From: Nonomuraea sediminis
Lineage (GTDB): Bacteria > Actinomycetota > Actinomycetes > Streptosporangiales > Streptosporangiaceae
Direction: 5' to 3'
Assembly (NCBI RefSeq): GCF_018531495.1
Contig: NZ_JAHDTI010000007.1
Coordinates: 558,001 to 622,000 of the forward strand
Length of the DNA stretch: 64,000 nt
Within the stretch, counting starts at the first letter, position 1; every line of letters begins with the position of its first letter. Below are positions 1 to 8,763 of this stretch, piece by piece. Below the pieces are notes generated by a model. That model was given only the letters and a program-made list of their open reading frames with translations. It ran no database searches and was not told the DNA's origin. Position numbers and translations under genes: made by a program.

Positions 1-2
1 GA

Positions 3-342
3 GACCAGGACGGGAAGTTCCCAGCCCTCGTGGAGGAGGTCCTCGTCGACGCCGGCATCCAGATTGTGCTCACCGGTATCCGAATGCCGCGGATGAACGC
101 GGTCATGGACAGGTGGGTGCAGTCGTGCCGCCGAGAGCTCCTGGATCGATGCCTGCTCTGGAACGAACGCCATCTACGGCATGCCCTGCGCGAGTATGAG
201 GAGTTCTCCAACCAGCACCGAGCCCATCAAGCCCTGGACCAGGCGGCTCCACTACGCGCCGTCCCAGATCCGATCACCGATCCAGCCAGACTCGTCGACC
301 TGAACGTACGCCGACGAGACCGGCTCGGCGGAGGCCGCTTGA
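3..342 (+). pseudogene. Transposase C-terminal fragment (rve/integrase-type IS)
   Basis: The reading frame is open from the window edge and matches the C-terminal third of the integrase-type transposase seen at 6100-7147. It shares the D-x-DGKFPAL start, the GIRMPRMN stretch, the RRELLDR-type helix and the N-x-HRAHQAL segment. A small deletion near 330 removes the normal C-terminus and its stop, so the frame runs into the second fragment. The 5-prime part lies outside the window. This is a dead remnant. Confidence 0.8.
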
Positions 343-363
343 ACTGCGTGGACGGGGTTTTCC

Positions 364-696
364 GCAGGTGCAGTGCTGGCCGGTGCGGGAGTGCGCATCA
401 TCAAAAGCGGCGTCCGTATGCCGCGGATGAACGCCATCATGGAGCGATGGATCCAGACCTGCCGGCGCGAGCTGCTGGATCGAACCTTGATCTGGAACCA
501 GCGTCACCTTCTGCATGCGCCGCGCGAGTTCGAGACCTTCTATAACGAACACCGGCCCCACCGGGCTCTCCGGCAGACTGCCCCGCTTCGACCACTCGTT
601 GATCCCGACATCAACCCGGCCTCGATCACCTCGTTGGACATCCGCCGACGTGATCGGCTCGGAGGTGTCATGAAGGAATACCGACACGTGGCTTGA
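364..696 (+). pseudogene. Second transposase C-terminal fragment
   Basis: This is another copy of the same C-terminal region (GVRMPRMNAIMERW, then NEHRPHRAL, ending MKEYRHVA and a true stop at 694-696). It begins abruptly after the previous fragment, which places two IS 3-prime ends in tandem. Just past the stop is the degenerate terminal sequence TGACCTGG..GGATGATTAATCGGCA, which recurs after the other copies of this IS type in the window. Confidence 0.8.
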
Positions 697-722
697 CCTG
701 GCCGGATGATTAATCGGCACCC

Positions 723-887
723 GCAGACCTGATGGCGCAGCACCATGATCTCAACGTCCTTGCTGCAGTCGTCACGGCCGAGCAGGTCCAGTAGTTGCAA
801 GACGCGTCCGAGGATTACATAGAGCGAAGACCACCACACCACCAGCAGGATGTCTAAGAGCGCGCCGTGCTCGAGCCGCGTAGCCAC
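723..887 (-). pseudogene. Transposase N-terminal fragment on the opposite strand
   Basis: Reading from 887 downward gives a hydrophobic start followed by KDVEIMVLRHQ, the N-terminal hallmark of integrase-type IS transposases (compare KDVEILVLRHQ near 6124). It is cut after about 55 residues where it meets the plus-strand IS end. Two IS pieces in opposite orientation therefore abut here. Confidence 0.65.
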
Positions 888-985
888 AGGTCAACCACTA
901 CGACGATCGAATTTTCGTAACCCAACACGCTAGGCCGAGGGAGTGTCGACATCGATCGGCCGCGATGGACTCCCTTCCTGAATAG

Positions 986-1014
986 TTGACACGACATAGA
1001 TGTCGTGTAATGTA
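986..1014 (+). promoter_or_regulatory. Promoter with palindromic operator for the lactonase-like gene
   Basis: A -35-like TTGACA (986-991) and a -10-like TAATGT (1008-1013) are separated by 16 bp. The spacer is filled by the perfect inverted repeat ACACGACA-TAGA-TGTCGTGT (989-1008). The likely start of transcription falls at or next to the ATG at 1021, so the mRNA may be leaderless. The MarR gene at 1908 is the obvious candidate to bind here. Confidence 0.65.
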
Positions 1015-1020
1015 ATCCTC

Positions 1021-1899
1021 ATGAGGAACGAAACGATGCAGGTCAAGAAGGCGTCCGTGGTAAGCACCGGGTCAGTGTCGATCCACCCCGAGCACGTATT
1101 CGCGAGCGGCAAGCCGCTGTACTGGTGGCTGTTCACCTCGCGGCGATGGACCGAGCCCCTGCCGATCAACGTGTACGTGATCGAGCACAAGGACGGGCTG
1201 GTGCTGTTCGACACCGGTCAGGACCGGGCGTCCATCACCGATCCCGGCTACTTCCCCGGTGGGATCACCGGGGTGATGTACGACCGGCTGGCTCGGTTCG
1301 AGATCGCACCGGAGCAGACGCTGACCGCACAGCTCGCCGCGATCGGCTATGACATCCGTGATGTGCGGACCGCAGTGATCTCACACCTGCACCAGGACCA
1401 CATCGGCGGGCTGCGAGAGCTGACCGGCGCCGAGATCATCGTGTCCCGGCGGGAGTGGGAGACCCTGCGCGAACCGCTCCCGGAGATGAAGGGGCTGCTG
1501 CGCTCCCACATCGAGTTGCCCGGGCTGCAGTGGCGGTTCGTCGACCCCGAGCCGCTGGCCGACCCGACGATCGCACCCTTCACGTCCGGGCACGACCTGT
1601 TCGGGGACGGGAGCATGGTGCTGCTCCCCACCCCGGGCCACACCCCGGGTTCGCTGTCCATGCTCGTACGGCAGGCCGGAGACATCCCGCTGCTTATGGT
1701 CGGCGACGTCACCTACGACGCCGGCCTGCTCAAGGCCGGACACGTCCCCGGAGTCGGAGAGAAGAAGCGCCTGACCGAGACCACCTCGATGATCAACCAG
1801 CTACGTGAACGGCAGCCGGGCCTGACCATCCTGGCCGCCCACGACCCCGGCGCGGCCGCCGCGCTCGCCACCGCCCGCCGTACCCTCACCCCGGCCTGA
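1021..1899 (+). CDS. MBL-fold hydrolase, N-acyl homoserine lactonase-like
   Basis: A 292-residue metallo-beta-lactamase-fold protein. The metal-binding motif HLHQDH is visible around residue 120, followed by GG and later PTPGHTPGS and VGDVTYD, the order expected for the AhlD/AiiA-type branch of the superfamily. It has no signal peptide, so it is cytosolic and probably opens a lactone or ester ring; the substrate is unknown. The ATG at 1021 fits the promoter 7 bp upstream. An internal ATG at 1036 has a GAGG-like sequence before it and is the alternative start. The MarR gene follows after 8 bp, suggesting a two-gene operon controlled from the palindrome at 989. Confidence 0.85.
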   Translation: MRNETMQVKKASVVSTGSVSIHPEHVFASGKPLYWWLFTSRRWTEPLPINVYVIEHKDGLVLFDTGQDRASITDPGYFPGGITGVMYDRLARFEIAPEQTLTAQLAAIGYDIRDVRTAVISHLHQDHIGGLRELTGAEIIVSRREWETLREPLPEMKGLLRSHIELPGLQWRFVDPEPLADPTIAPFTSGHDLFGDGSMVLLPTPGHTPGSLSMLVRQAGDIPLLMVGDVTYDAGLLKAGHVPGVGEKKRLTETTSMINQLRERQPGLTILAAHDPGAAAALATARRTLTPA

Positions 1900-1907
1900 C
1901 AGGAACA

Positions 1908-2372
1908 ATGGCGTCCATGCGACCCGTCGAGGAGTTCAGATACCTGGTCCTGGCCGCGCAGCGGGAAGGAAACCGGCTGCTCGGCCAGGCCTTGAAGCCC
2001 CTTGGGGTCACCGCGTCCCAGGCCGAGGTGATCCGGGTCCTGCAGGACCGCCAGCCCCTCGCTCTGAATGGCCTGGGCGACCTGCTCGTCTGCGAGACCG
2101 GCAACAGCCCCAGCCGCCTCGTCGACCGGCTCGTCGCCACAGGCCTGGTCCGCCGCGAAACCTCCGCGCACGACCGCCGCCACATCGAGCTCACCCTCAC
2201 CCCCCAGGGCAGCGACCTGGCCCGCCAGATCACCGAGATCGAAGAGGGCCTCTACGCATTCATCGACACCGCGACCGCAGGCGCCGACCTCACCCAGATC
2301 AACGATTTCCTCCGCGCCTTCGTCGCCGACCTCCCCGCCGGCCAAGCCCTCGCCCGCCGCGCCGCCCCCTAA
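1908..2372 (+). CDS. MarR-family transcriptional regulator
   Basis: A 154-residue winged-helix regulator. The MarR core is clear: VTASQAEVIRVLQ, LGDLLVCETGNSPSRLVDRLVATGLVRRE as the recognition region, and the wing DRRHIELTLTPQG around residues 85-97. It starts 8 bp after the lactonase-like gene and probably represses the pair through the palindrome at 989-1008. MarR proteins commonly sense small phenolic or lipophilic ligands, which would fit a lactone substrate, but no ligand can be read from the sequence. Confidence 0.9.
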   Translation: MASMRPVEEFRYLVLAAQREGNRLLGQALKPLGVTASQAEVIRVLQDRQPLALNGLGDLLVCETGNSPSRLVDRLVATGLVRRETSAHDRRHIELTLTPQGSDLARQITEIEEGLYAFIDTATAGADLTQINDFLRAFVADLPAGQALARRAAP

Positions 2373-2381
2373 TGGGACCCA

Positions 2382-2421
2382 GCCTCTGTCAGGACCGGAA
2401 ACCGGCGGTTCTGACAGAGGC
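2382..2421 (+). terminator. Hairpin terminator after the lactonase/marR pair
   Basis: Perfect 11-bp stem GCCTCTGTCAG / CTGACAGAGGC with an 18-nt loop, 10 bp downstream of the marR stop. It is followed by CTTTC rather than a long T-run, as is usual for actinomycete hairpin terminators. Confidence 0.7.
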
Positions 2422-2679
2422 CTTTCAGGACGTCCTCGTCCCAGTCGGCCTGTCGTCAACGAAGCTGTCACCAGGTACACGCGAGCGCGTTTGCTCTGGT
2501 CATTAAGCCCTTTGTGGAGGTGAATGCGTACGACGCGCGTCGCCCACGCCTGGGCATGTGGGTCTATATCGTGCCAGCCTCCCGCCGACCAGCTGGTGTA
2601 CCACTGGCAGGTACCAAAGGAGCGCCACGAGGTCGGTTCTAATACCGGGCCGGCCATTCCGCGGTCCGGGCTGTGACCC

Positions 2680-3960
2680 TTACACCAGTTCGGCCGCCCT
2701 CGGCTGGCCCGTGCCCGTCAGCACGTCGGTGAGCCAGTCATAGACCAGCGAGGACGTCAGGGCGATGTTGCTGACTCCGCAGTGGCTGTCGGCGCCGTGT
2801 TCGGTGGTTAGACGGTGGAAGGCCTTGTTCGGTACGAGGAGTTGGTCGTGGAATTCGCGGGCTTGACGTCGGGCGAGGGCGTTCTCGCCGTCGGAGGACA
2901 GGGTCAGCGTGGGGCAGCCGATCTGTGGCACCAACCCGTCGAGAGTGAACGATCGGGAGAGCCGGTGGAAGTCGGCGAAGGTTTTCGCACCGGTGGTCCA
3001 GAGCATGTAGTTGTCCATGGTGGCGTGCAGGGCCCAGTCCGCGCCGCCGACCTGCTGGTAGAGGCCATTCCAGAACTCGGCGGGGGCGTCGGCCGGCGGC
3101 GGGGCGGGCAGCGTCGAAGTCAGGGCGTCGAAGATCAGAGAGTGGAAGTCGAGGATCGGCGCGTTGGCCACGAGGGCCGCGACACGCTTGTCGTGGGCGG
3201 CGGCGCGAGGGGCGAGATAGCCCCCGAAGCTCAGCCCGTACAGCGCGACGCTGTCGGCCTGCACGTCAGAGCGGGTGGTCACATAGTCCAGCACGGCCGC
3301 GAACGGCACCTCGGAATCGGCGCGGAAGACCTGGTCGGGATGGTGGTGCAGCAGGCCACGCTGGCCTGGACCGTGGAACAGCACGACGTTGAGCCCACGG
3401 GCCAGCGCGTGCGGGACACCGGCCAGGAAGTACAGCTCTTCGCCATGGCCGTCGCCGCCACCGGAGACGATGACCGTGGGGCGCGGGGCATCCGAGTCGT
3501 CGGCGGCGAAGAAGTAGCCAGGCAGGTCGACGCCGTCCTGGTAAGGGATGGCGATCCGTTCCGCGGGCATGTCGAGCAGCGGCAGAGCGCGGTCGAAGTG
3601 GGAGACGCTTTCGTCGTAGAGGGCGGTGAACTCCTCCTGCTGATGGCGGTCGAAGTAGAACTCGGCGGTGCGCAGGTAGTTGTAGGCGCGGTGCAGGAAC
3701 GTACGCGCGGTGAGCGGGCGACCGGCGGCCAGCGCGTCGTCGGCCATCCGGGCCGCGAGCCGGCCTTGCTCGCTCCAGGCGTGGATGAAGGCCTCGCGCT
3801 TCCCTCCGTCCTGGGCGATCTTCCGCGCGACATACACCACCTCGCCGGCCGAGGCGGCTCCGTGATCGGCGTAGGCGAGGGTGCGCAGGTAGGCGAAGTC
3901 CTGCATCTCGCTGTCGGCGAATCCGAGCCTGTTGATCGTCATAATGGTGTCGGTGGCCAT
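2680..3960 (-). CDS. Alpha/beta hydrolase (FrsA/DUF1100-like)
   Basis: A 426-residue alpha/beta hydrolase with a helical N-terminal cap (about residues 1-160). The core follows, with the oxyanion-region VSGGGDGHG and nucleophile elbow GLSFGG. A late LSSDGENA loop and an E-H-GADSHCG region would supply the acid and histidine. The architecture resembles the 2,6-dihydropseudooxynicotine hydrolase/FrsA group. The start at 3960 is chosen because GGAGG lies 5 bases upstream; the frame stays open further upstream but without a ribosome site. It is divergent from the TetR gene at 4073, which probably controls it. The substrate is unknown. Confidence 0.82.
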   Translation of the reverse strand: MATDTIMTINRLGFADSEMQDFAYLRTLAYADHGAASAGEVVYVARKIAQDGGKREAFIHAWSEQGRLAARMADDALAAGRPLTARTFLHRAYNYLRTAEFYFDRHQQEEFTALYDESVSHFDRALPLLDMPAERIAIPYQDGVDLPGYFFAADDSDAPRPTVIVSGGGDGHGEELYFLAGVPHALARGLNVVLFHGPGQRGLLHHHPDQVFRADSEVPFAAVLDYVTTRSDVQADSVALYGLSFGGYLAPRAAAHDKRVAALVANAPILDFHSLIFDALTSTLPAPPPADAPAEFWNGLYQQVGGADWALHATMDNYMLWTTGAKTFADFHRLSRSFTLDGLVPQIGCPTLTLSSDGENALARRQAREFHDQLLVPNKAFHRLTTEHGADSHCGVSNIALTSSLVYDWLTDVLTGTGQPRAAELV

Positions 3961-4072
3961 GGGGTCCCTCCGATCGATCGGTCGCTGGCGTTCCCCAGCT
4001 TCGGGCCGCCGGTCGCCGGCCCACCACCAGCAGGTGGGCGCAGGTGCCGCGGGACGCGACACGGGAGGGTGG
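3961..4072. promoter_or_regulatory. Divergent promoter region, hydrolase and tetR
   Basis: This 112-bp intergenic region lies between two divergent genes. It contains the perfect 12-bp palindrome CCGATCGATCGG (3970-3981) next to the hydrolase start and a second imperfect GGGCC..GGCCC repeat near 4004-4022. Either could be a TetR operator; the assignment is inferred from position only. Confidence 0.35.
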
Positions 4073-4690
4073 ATGTCGCATCAGGGTGGCGGGTTGCAGG
4101 GGGCGCGCACCCGCAGACTCATCCGCCAGGCCCTCATTGAGCTGGTGGAGGAAAAGGGCTTCGGCGATGTCACCGTAGGCGACATCGCCAGGCGGGCGCT
4201 GATCAACCGGGCGACGTTCTACCGTTACTACCAGGACAAGTACGCGCTGGTCGAGGAGATCTTCCAGGAGGTCATCTCCGAGTTGCCCGCCGAACTCGGC
4301 CCCACCGGTCGCATATCGGTGCCGGACCGGATCGCCGGCTGGGAGCAGCTGTTCGATCATGTGGATCGGCATCACCGGCTGTATGCGGCGCTGCTGGGGC
4401 GGCGTGGAGACCCCTCGTTCACGGCGCGGTTGCGAGAACGCTGTGTGGAACTGGCCCGCGACCGGCTCCGCAACGTCCGCGACCATGACGCTTCCGACAC
4501 CGGGCAGGAGATGCCACCAGGAGAACTGGAGCTGGTGTTCGCCGCCAATCTGACCCTCGGAGCGATCACCTGGTGGCTGGAGCACCACCGCTCTCTGCCC
4601 GCGCGCCAGATGGCCGAGGCGGTCGTCCGTTTCGCGACCCAGGGCTACTTCGGCGCCCTGAGCCTCGACGTACTCCCACCTCGCTCCTGA
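4073..4690 (+). CDS. TetR-family transcriptional regulator
   Basis: A 205-residue TetR regulator. The N-terminal HTH is canonical: TRRLIRQALIELVEEKGF, VTVGDIARRALINRATFYRYYQDKYALVEE (about residues 14-60). The helical C-terminal ligand domain contains WWLEHHRSLPARQMAEA. The start at 4073 follows a GGAGGG sequence. Its position opposite the alpha/beta hydrolase implies control of that gene and of itself. Confidence 0.92.
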   Translation: MSHQGGGLQGARTRRLIRQALIELVEEKGFGDVTVGDIARRALINRATFYRYYQDKYALVEEIFQEVISELPAELGPTGRISVPDRIAGWEQLFDHVDRHHRLYAALLGRRGDPSFTARLRERCVELARDRLRNVRDHDASDTGQEMPPGELELVFAANLTLGAITWWLEHHRSLPARQMAEAVVRFATQGYFGALSLDVLPPRS

Positions 4691-4694
4691 GCTT

Positions 4695-4974
4695 CTTGGG
4701 GGCTGCCTGCTGTGAAGTCGGCGGGCAGGATCTGGTTCTCGTATTTGCCGCTGCTGGCGGGGTAGAGCCTGAATCCCCAGGTGGAGGCCAAGCCGCCGTA
4801 GCGCAGCCGGATGAGGGGCAGCCGGTCGCCGTCGGCCAGTTCGCCTTCGACGTAGGCGAACTGGCCGTGGTAGTGGACGTGCAGGCTGGTCAGCTGGGGC
4901 CAGTGGTCGCGGGCATGCTGGCGTAGCCGCTGAGCCAGGGAGGTCTTGGTTGCCGACTCGATCTGCTGAAACGA
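4695..4974 (-). pseudogene. Truncated conserved hypothetical gene
   Basis: The minus strand reads in one clean frame: LRQHARDHWPQL, HYHGQFAYVEGELADGDRLPL, RLRYGGLASTWGFRLYPASSGKY, then ENQILPADF. It looks like a real actinobacterial hypothetical family, but no start codon is available (an in-frame TAG lies just upstream at about 4975) and the 3-prime end merges into the tetR gene. On the plus strand 4957-5049 there is also a possible C-terminal tail ending VTRWLGNRLRIHK and a stop. Both look like leftovers of rearrangement. Confidence 0.45.
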
Positions 4975-5223
4975 GATCTACCCCTGCGCCGCAGCACCCT
5001 GCCGCCGGTCACCCGCTGGCTGGGGAACCGGCTCCGCATCCACAAGTGAGCCCCACGAAGACAGCCTCGAACCACACCTGCTCCCACAGATGGAAGGGCA
5101 CAGCATGGGCAAATGCCGCCGCCGTCCTACGGACGCCGATCACGCTGCTCGACGGCGGTCAGTTATGCTCCGTGGACTGGCGTTCGATCGTGCGGACTAC
5201 CTGAGTCGCTCGGAAGGCCATCG

Positions 5224-6015
5224 TTGATCCGGTTCTTCGCCCTGGTGTTCGTGCTCGCCCTCCCGTTATGGGGAGCGGGGGCGCTGTTGGGAAATCTGCC
5301 AGGCAGCCCGATGAATCTGCCGGTGGGAGCCCTGATGTTCCCATGCCCGCTCATCGCGGCGGCGATCCTGCTGCGGCGGCGCGGCGGGGGCGGCGCGATA
5401 AAGCGCCTCCTTCGCTCGGCCTACCTTGCCAAGGGCTTGCGGCGAGCACCTTGGCTGGCTGTCACCGTCCTGCTGGTACCCGCCATCTACCTGCTGGCCT
5501 ACGGGGTGGCTTTGCTGACAGGTCCGCTCGACGGGCAGCATTCTCCGCTGCTTGCCGCTCCGCTGTTGTTCGCGGTGTTCTTCCTGGCGGCTGTCGGCGA
5601 GGAGACGGGCTGGATGGGGTACGCCGCCGACCCGCTGCAGCAACGGTGGGGCGCCCTGGGCGCCGGACTGATCCTCGGCACGGTGTGGGGAGCCTGGCAC
5701 ATCGTGCCGTTGGTCCAGGCCGGCCGCTCTCCGGTGTGGATCGCCTGGTGGTTCGTTGGCACGGTGGCCACGCGGATGGTCATCGTGTGGCTGTACAACG
5801 CTGCCGGCGGCAGTGTGCTGTCGGCGATCATCTTCCACGCCATGCTCAACGTGATGCCGTCCCTGCTGCCCGGCTATGTCGAAAGCGAACTCCTCGTCGC
5901 CTGCACCGCACTGGTCACCGTCCTCGTTGCGGCAGCGCTGTTCGCCTTCTCCCCGCGGCCGCCGGCCATGTCGAGCTGGCGGCCGGCGGCAGGCTCGCGC
6001 GGGTCAACGTCGTAG
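5224..6015 (+). CDS. CPBP-family intramembrane metalloprotease homologue
   Basis: A 263-residue polytopic membrane protein of the CAAX/CPBP (Abi) family with about seven hydrophobic segments. Motif 1 is EETGWMG (about residue 122), motif 2 is VWGAWH, and motif 3 is IIFHAMLN. In the family, motif 1 is EExxxR, so the arginine is replaced here by methionine; the catalytic glutamates and histidines are kept. The TTG at 5224 is preferred because GGAAGG lies 9 bases upstream; the open frame extends to 5113 without a ribosome site. The role is unknown; family members process membrane peptides or act in bacteriocin immunity. Confidence 0.75.
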   Translation: MIRFFALVFVLALPLWGAGALLGNLPGSPMNLPVGALMFPCPLIAAAILLRRRGGGGAIKRLLRSAYLAKGLRRAPWLAVTVLLVPAIYLLAYGVALLTGPLDGQHSPLLAAPLLFAVFFLAAVGEETGWMGYAADPLQQRWGALGAGLILGTVWGAWHIVPLVQAGRSPVWIAWWFVGTVATRMVIVWLYNAAGGSVLSAIIFHAMLNVMPSLLPGYVESELLVACTALVTVLVAAALFAFSPRPPAMSSWRPAAGSRGSTS

Positions 6016-6099
6016 ACCTGTCGTTCTCCACCTGGCCCACCCTCACCGTCGTGCTCAGCGGCGCGATCGTGTGTCACGAACACGTTCGCCGCGCTTCGG

Positions 6100-7147
6100 T
6101 TGCTGCCGATGGGCGATCGGGACAAGGACGTCGAGATTCTCGTCCTGCGTCATCAGATCACCGTGCTTGAACGGCAACTCGGCGCCGATGCCCGGGTGAG
6201 GTTCGCGCCCGAGGATCGAGCTTTGTTGGCTGCGCTGCTGACCTCATTGCCGTGTGAAGTCCTGCGCAGGGTCCGGCTGCTGGTCCGGCCGGATACCGTC
6301 TTGCGCCGGCACCGTGATCTGATGAGACGTCGTCACGCCCGTATCTGCCGACCGAAGCGGCGAGGGCGACCGCCCACGGTCCGCTCCATCCGCGCTCTCA
6401 TCCTGCGCCTGATTCGGGAGAACCCTGGCTGGGGCTATCGGCGGGTGCATGGTGAGCTCGCCACACTTGGCATCAAGGTCGCGCCATCCACGGTCTGGGA
6501 GATTCTCAAGCAGGCAGGCCTTGATCCAGCGCCCGAGCGGGCGTCCACCACGTGGGCCGACTTCCTGCGCTCGCAAGCCGACGCCATTCTGGCCTGCGAC
6601 TTCATCGAGGCCGTCACTCTCAGCGGGCAACGCCAGTACGTCCTGGTGGTCATTGAGCACGCCACCAGACGCGTCCGTGTGCTCGGCACCACCGCGCACC
6701 CGAGCGTGAACTGGGTCATCCAAGCGATCAGGAACCTGGTGATGGATCTGGACGATGTGAGCTGCCGGGCGCGCTTTCTGCTCCGAGATCGGGATGGCAA
6801 GTTCCCGGCCCTCATGGATGAGGTCCTCGCCGAGGCCAGGCATAACGAGGGTGCTCACCGGCATTCGGATGCCGCGTATGAACTCCATCATGGAGCGGTG
6901 GGTGCAGTCATGCCACCACGAGCTCCTCGACCGCTGCCTTGTATGGAACGAACACCACCTACGCCACGCCCTGCGCGAATACGAACACTTCTACAACCAG
7001 CACCGAGCCCACCAAGCCCTGAACCAAGCAGCTCCACTGCGTCCCGTCCCGGACCCGATCACCGATCCCGGACGAATCACCGACCTGAACGTACGCCGAC
7101 GAGGCCCGCTCGGCGGCATCCTCCACGAGTACTCACATGCCGCCTGA
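6100..7147 (+). pseudogene. Integrase-type IS transposase, frameshifted
   Basis: A nearly full-length transposase with N-terminal KDVEILVLRHQ, an HTH (NPGWGYRRVHGEL), and an rve core with the DDE residues in ACDFIEA, RDRDGKF and the MERWVQS region. Comparison with the copy at 1-342 shows one extra base in the stretch at about 6838-6855 (gccaggcataacgaggg). The frame therefore switches there and the C-terminal 100 residues are read in another frame ending HEYSHAA at 7147. Unless translational frameshifting restores it, the enzyme is dead. Confidence 0.85.
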
Positions 7148-7185
7148 ACTGCACGGATGGAATTATCGGCAGGCGCAGACCTGGG
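7144..7185 (+). repeat. IS right-end sequence
   Basis: The sequence TGAACTGCACGGATGG followed by AATTATCGGCAGGCGCAG directly after the transposase stop matches the sequences after the stops at 341-380, 694-730, 51168-51205 and 51222-51256. It marks the right terminus of this IS family. Confidence 0.6.
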
Positions 7186-7420
7186 AAAGGCCCGTGGCCG
7201 CGGCCTTGCGCATCAGTGGCATCCGTTTTTCAGCCTCGATCTGGGCAAACATAGCCAAGATCAATACTCGTATATTCTGCGACCAAGGCTCCATCTCCTT
7301 GAACTCGCGGTTGATCGGTGCACCTCCACGGGCGTGGGGACGAGCTTCAACGCCTGCGTCGCGAAGCTCACCCACCCGGTGCACACGTCTCCGGCCTCGA
7401 AGCACTCGGCCGCCTGCGGC
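7163..7420 (-). pseudogene. Possible serine-recombinase remnant
   Basis: The minus strand reads VGELRDAGVEARP, then NIRVLILAMFAQIEAEK. This resembles the segment of serine recombinases that links the catalytic domain to helix E (E-L-x-x-x-G-V ... LxAFAExER). No start, catalytic serine or clean ends can be seen. The rest of 7186-7836 holds no gene I can support. Confidence 0.3.
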
Positions 7421-7836
7421 CGTACACGCTCCCGCCGTTCTGCCCTGCGGGCGTTTACCCGCCCCTTTGCCCGTACCGCGTCCCACGGTCGTATCGCACC
7501 GAGCGCTATCCATCACGACCCAGAGACTCTATGCATGCAACCTGTGTAATGGATCAGGTATGCAAGAAGTAATAGTAGGGGTTGGGTTGCCCATGGTGGA
7601 GGTTGTCTGGAAGGCCAGGACGGTAGGGCTGTGTCGTCAGAGGTATTGGCGAAGATTCAGCAGATGACGGGAGAAAGCTACCGGTGCCGGGCAGGCAGGC
7701 GCCGATTGCGAATCAGCGCCGAAACTAGAGTGATTCAGCTTGACCGCTGGCGGTCGATTCGCGATCCTGTGAACGTTCCATTGAAAGCAGGTGGTGCGGG
7801 TCGCGCGACCCCTGCCTCGTCAAGGAGGGTCCTTCC

Positions 7837-8763
7837 ATGCCACCTTACGCTGCCTTGGAGCCCAGCTACCCGCTCGACGTGCTGGTTATAGGGGGCCATG
7901 CTCACGGGCCGGCCGGTGCCACGGAGAAATGGCTGGAGTTCCTCCCGCTCTACCCTCTAGTTCGCTCGTTCGGCAGCGTTTCAGAGCGTGAGACGGATAC
8001 GGCTCTAGATCTGCTGCGAGATGGCCGCGTCAACACTTTGACCGTTGATCCCTTCGTGTTGGAACACGTAGGGGATGGATTCGCTGCTGCGTTTATCTCC
8101 CAAGTCCGCCGGGAATTCCCGAGAGTCCTGATCGTTCTAACATTGATCTCAGGACCTATTCCTGATGTGTGGCTGCCGTCCTGGTTCGACGAGAATGAGC
8201 GGTTCAAACACTATTTCGCCATACGAGAGCATCCATCCGCTGATATCAATCAGGATGCAGTATTTGACGTGCTGACCAAGTGCGTCATGGCGCACTTCAA
8301 CCAGTGGAATTACGACGTCAGTATCTCGTATGCGGGCGAAAATCGTGACTTCGCTCGTGAATTGGCACTCGCTCTAAAGGATGCAGGTGCCCGCGTGTTC
8401 TACGACGAGTTCTTCGAGGATTATCTCCTCGGCCGCGATCTTCAGGCCTATCTACAGGACATTTATTCCAAGCGGTCCCGGTACTGCCTTATATTGGTCT
8501 CCAAGGAGTACGCGAAGAAGGTCTGGCCGCGACATGAGCTCAGAAGCGCCCATGAACGCGCCCTCCGCGAGGGATATGTCGACTATGTGCTGCCTATTCG
8601 GATTGATGACACTGTACTCCATGGATTGTCTAGCACGGTGGGCTACTTGGAGGCTGCCCGCGGTCCGCAGTCTCTGGCGCAGACGGTAGCTCGAAAACTC
8701 TGGCTTCCCGCCTTCATTCAGGGAGACTCCGCACAGCGAATAGTGACCACGCAGATCTGGTAG
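7837..8763 (+). CDS. TIR-domain protein with uncharacterised N-terminal domain
   Basis: A 308-residue soluble protein. Residues 158-300 form a bacterial TIR domain: YDVSISYAGENRDFAREL is the first strand and box, ARVFYDEFFEDYLLGRDL follows, and KKVWPRHEL carries the glutamate (E234) at the position of the NAD-hydrolase catalytic residue. Residues 1-157 are an alpha/beta-looking region I cannot assign, starting PLDVLVIGGHAHG. The start has AAGGAGG 8 bases upstream. The gene is visibly richer in A/T than its neighbours and is flanked by IS and recombinase debris, suggesting transfer. Bacterial TIR proteins often act in anti-phage NAD depletion; that role is inference here. Confidence 0.85.
   Translation: MPPYAALEPSYPLDVLVIGGHAHGPAGATEKWLEFLPLYPLVRSFGSVSERETDTALDLLRDGRVNTLTVDPFVLEHVGDGFAAAFISQVRREFPRVLIVLTLISGPIPDVWLPSWFDENERFKHYFAIREHPSADINQDAVFDVLTKCVMAHFNQWNYDVSISYAGENRDFARELALALKDAGARVFYDEFFEDYLLGRDLQAYLQDIYSKRSRYCLILVSKEYAKKVWPRHELRSAHERALREGYVDYVLPIRIDDTVLHGLSSTVGYLEAARGPQSLAQTVARKLWLPAFIQGDSAQRIVTTQIW

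Noticed and set aside
4092..4588. Minus-strand frame extending from the tetR region toward the hydrolase (440 codons from 4588)
   Set aside because: It runs antisense through tetR and out of frame through the hydrolase; both real genes have better starts and motifs.
7631..7891. Plus-strand frame of 86 codons overlapping the TIR start
   Set aside because: The first 20 residues look plausible, but the rest is the out-of-frame shadow of the TIR gene and no ribosome site is present.
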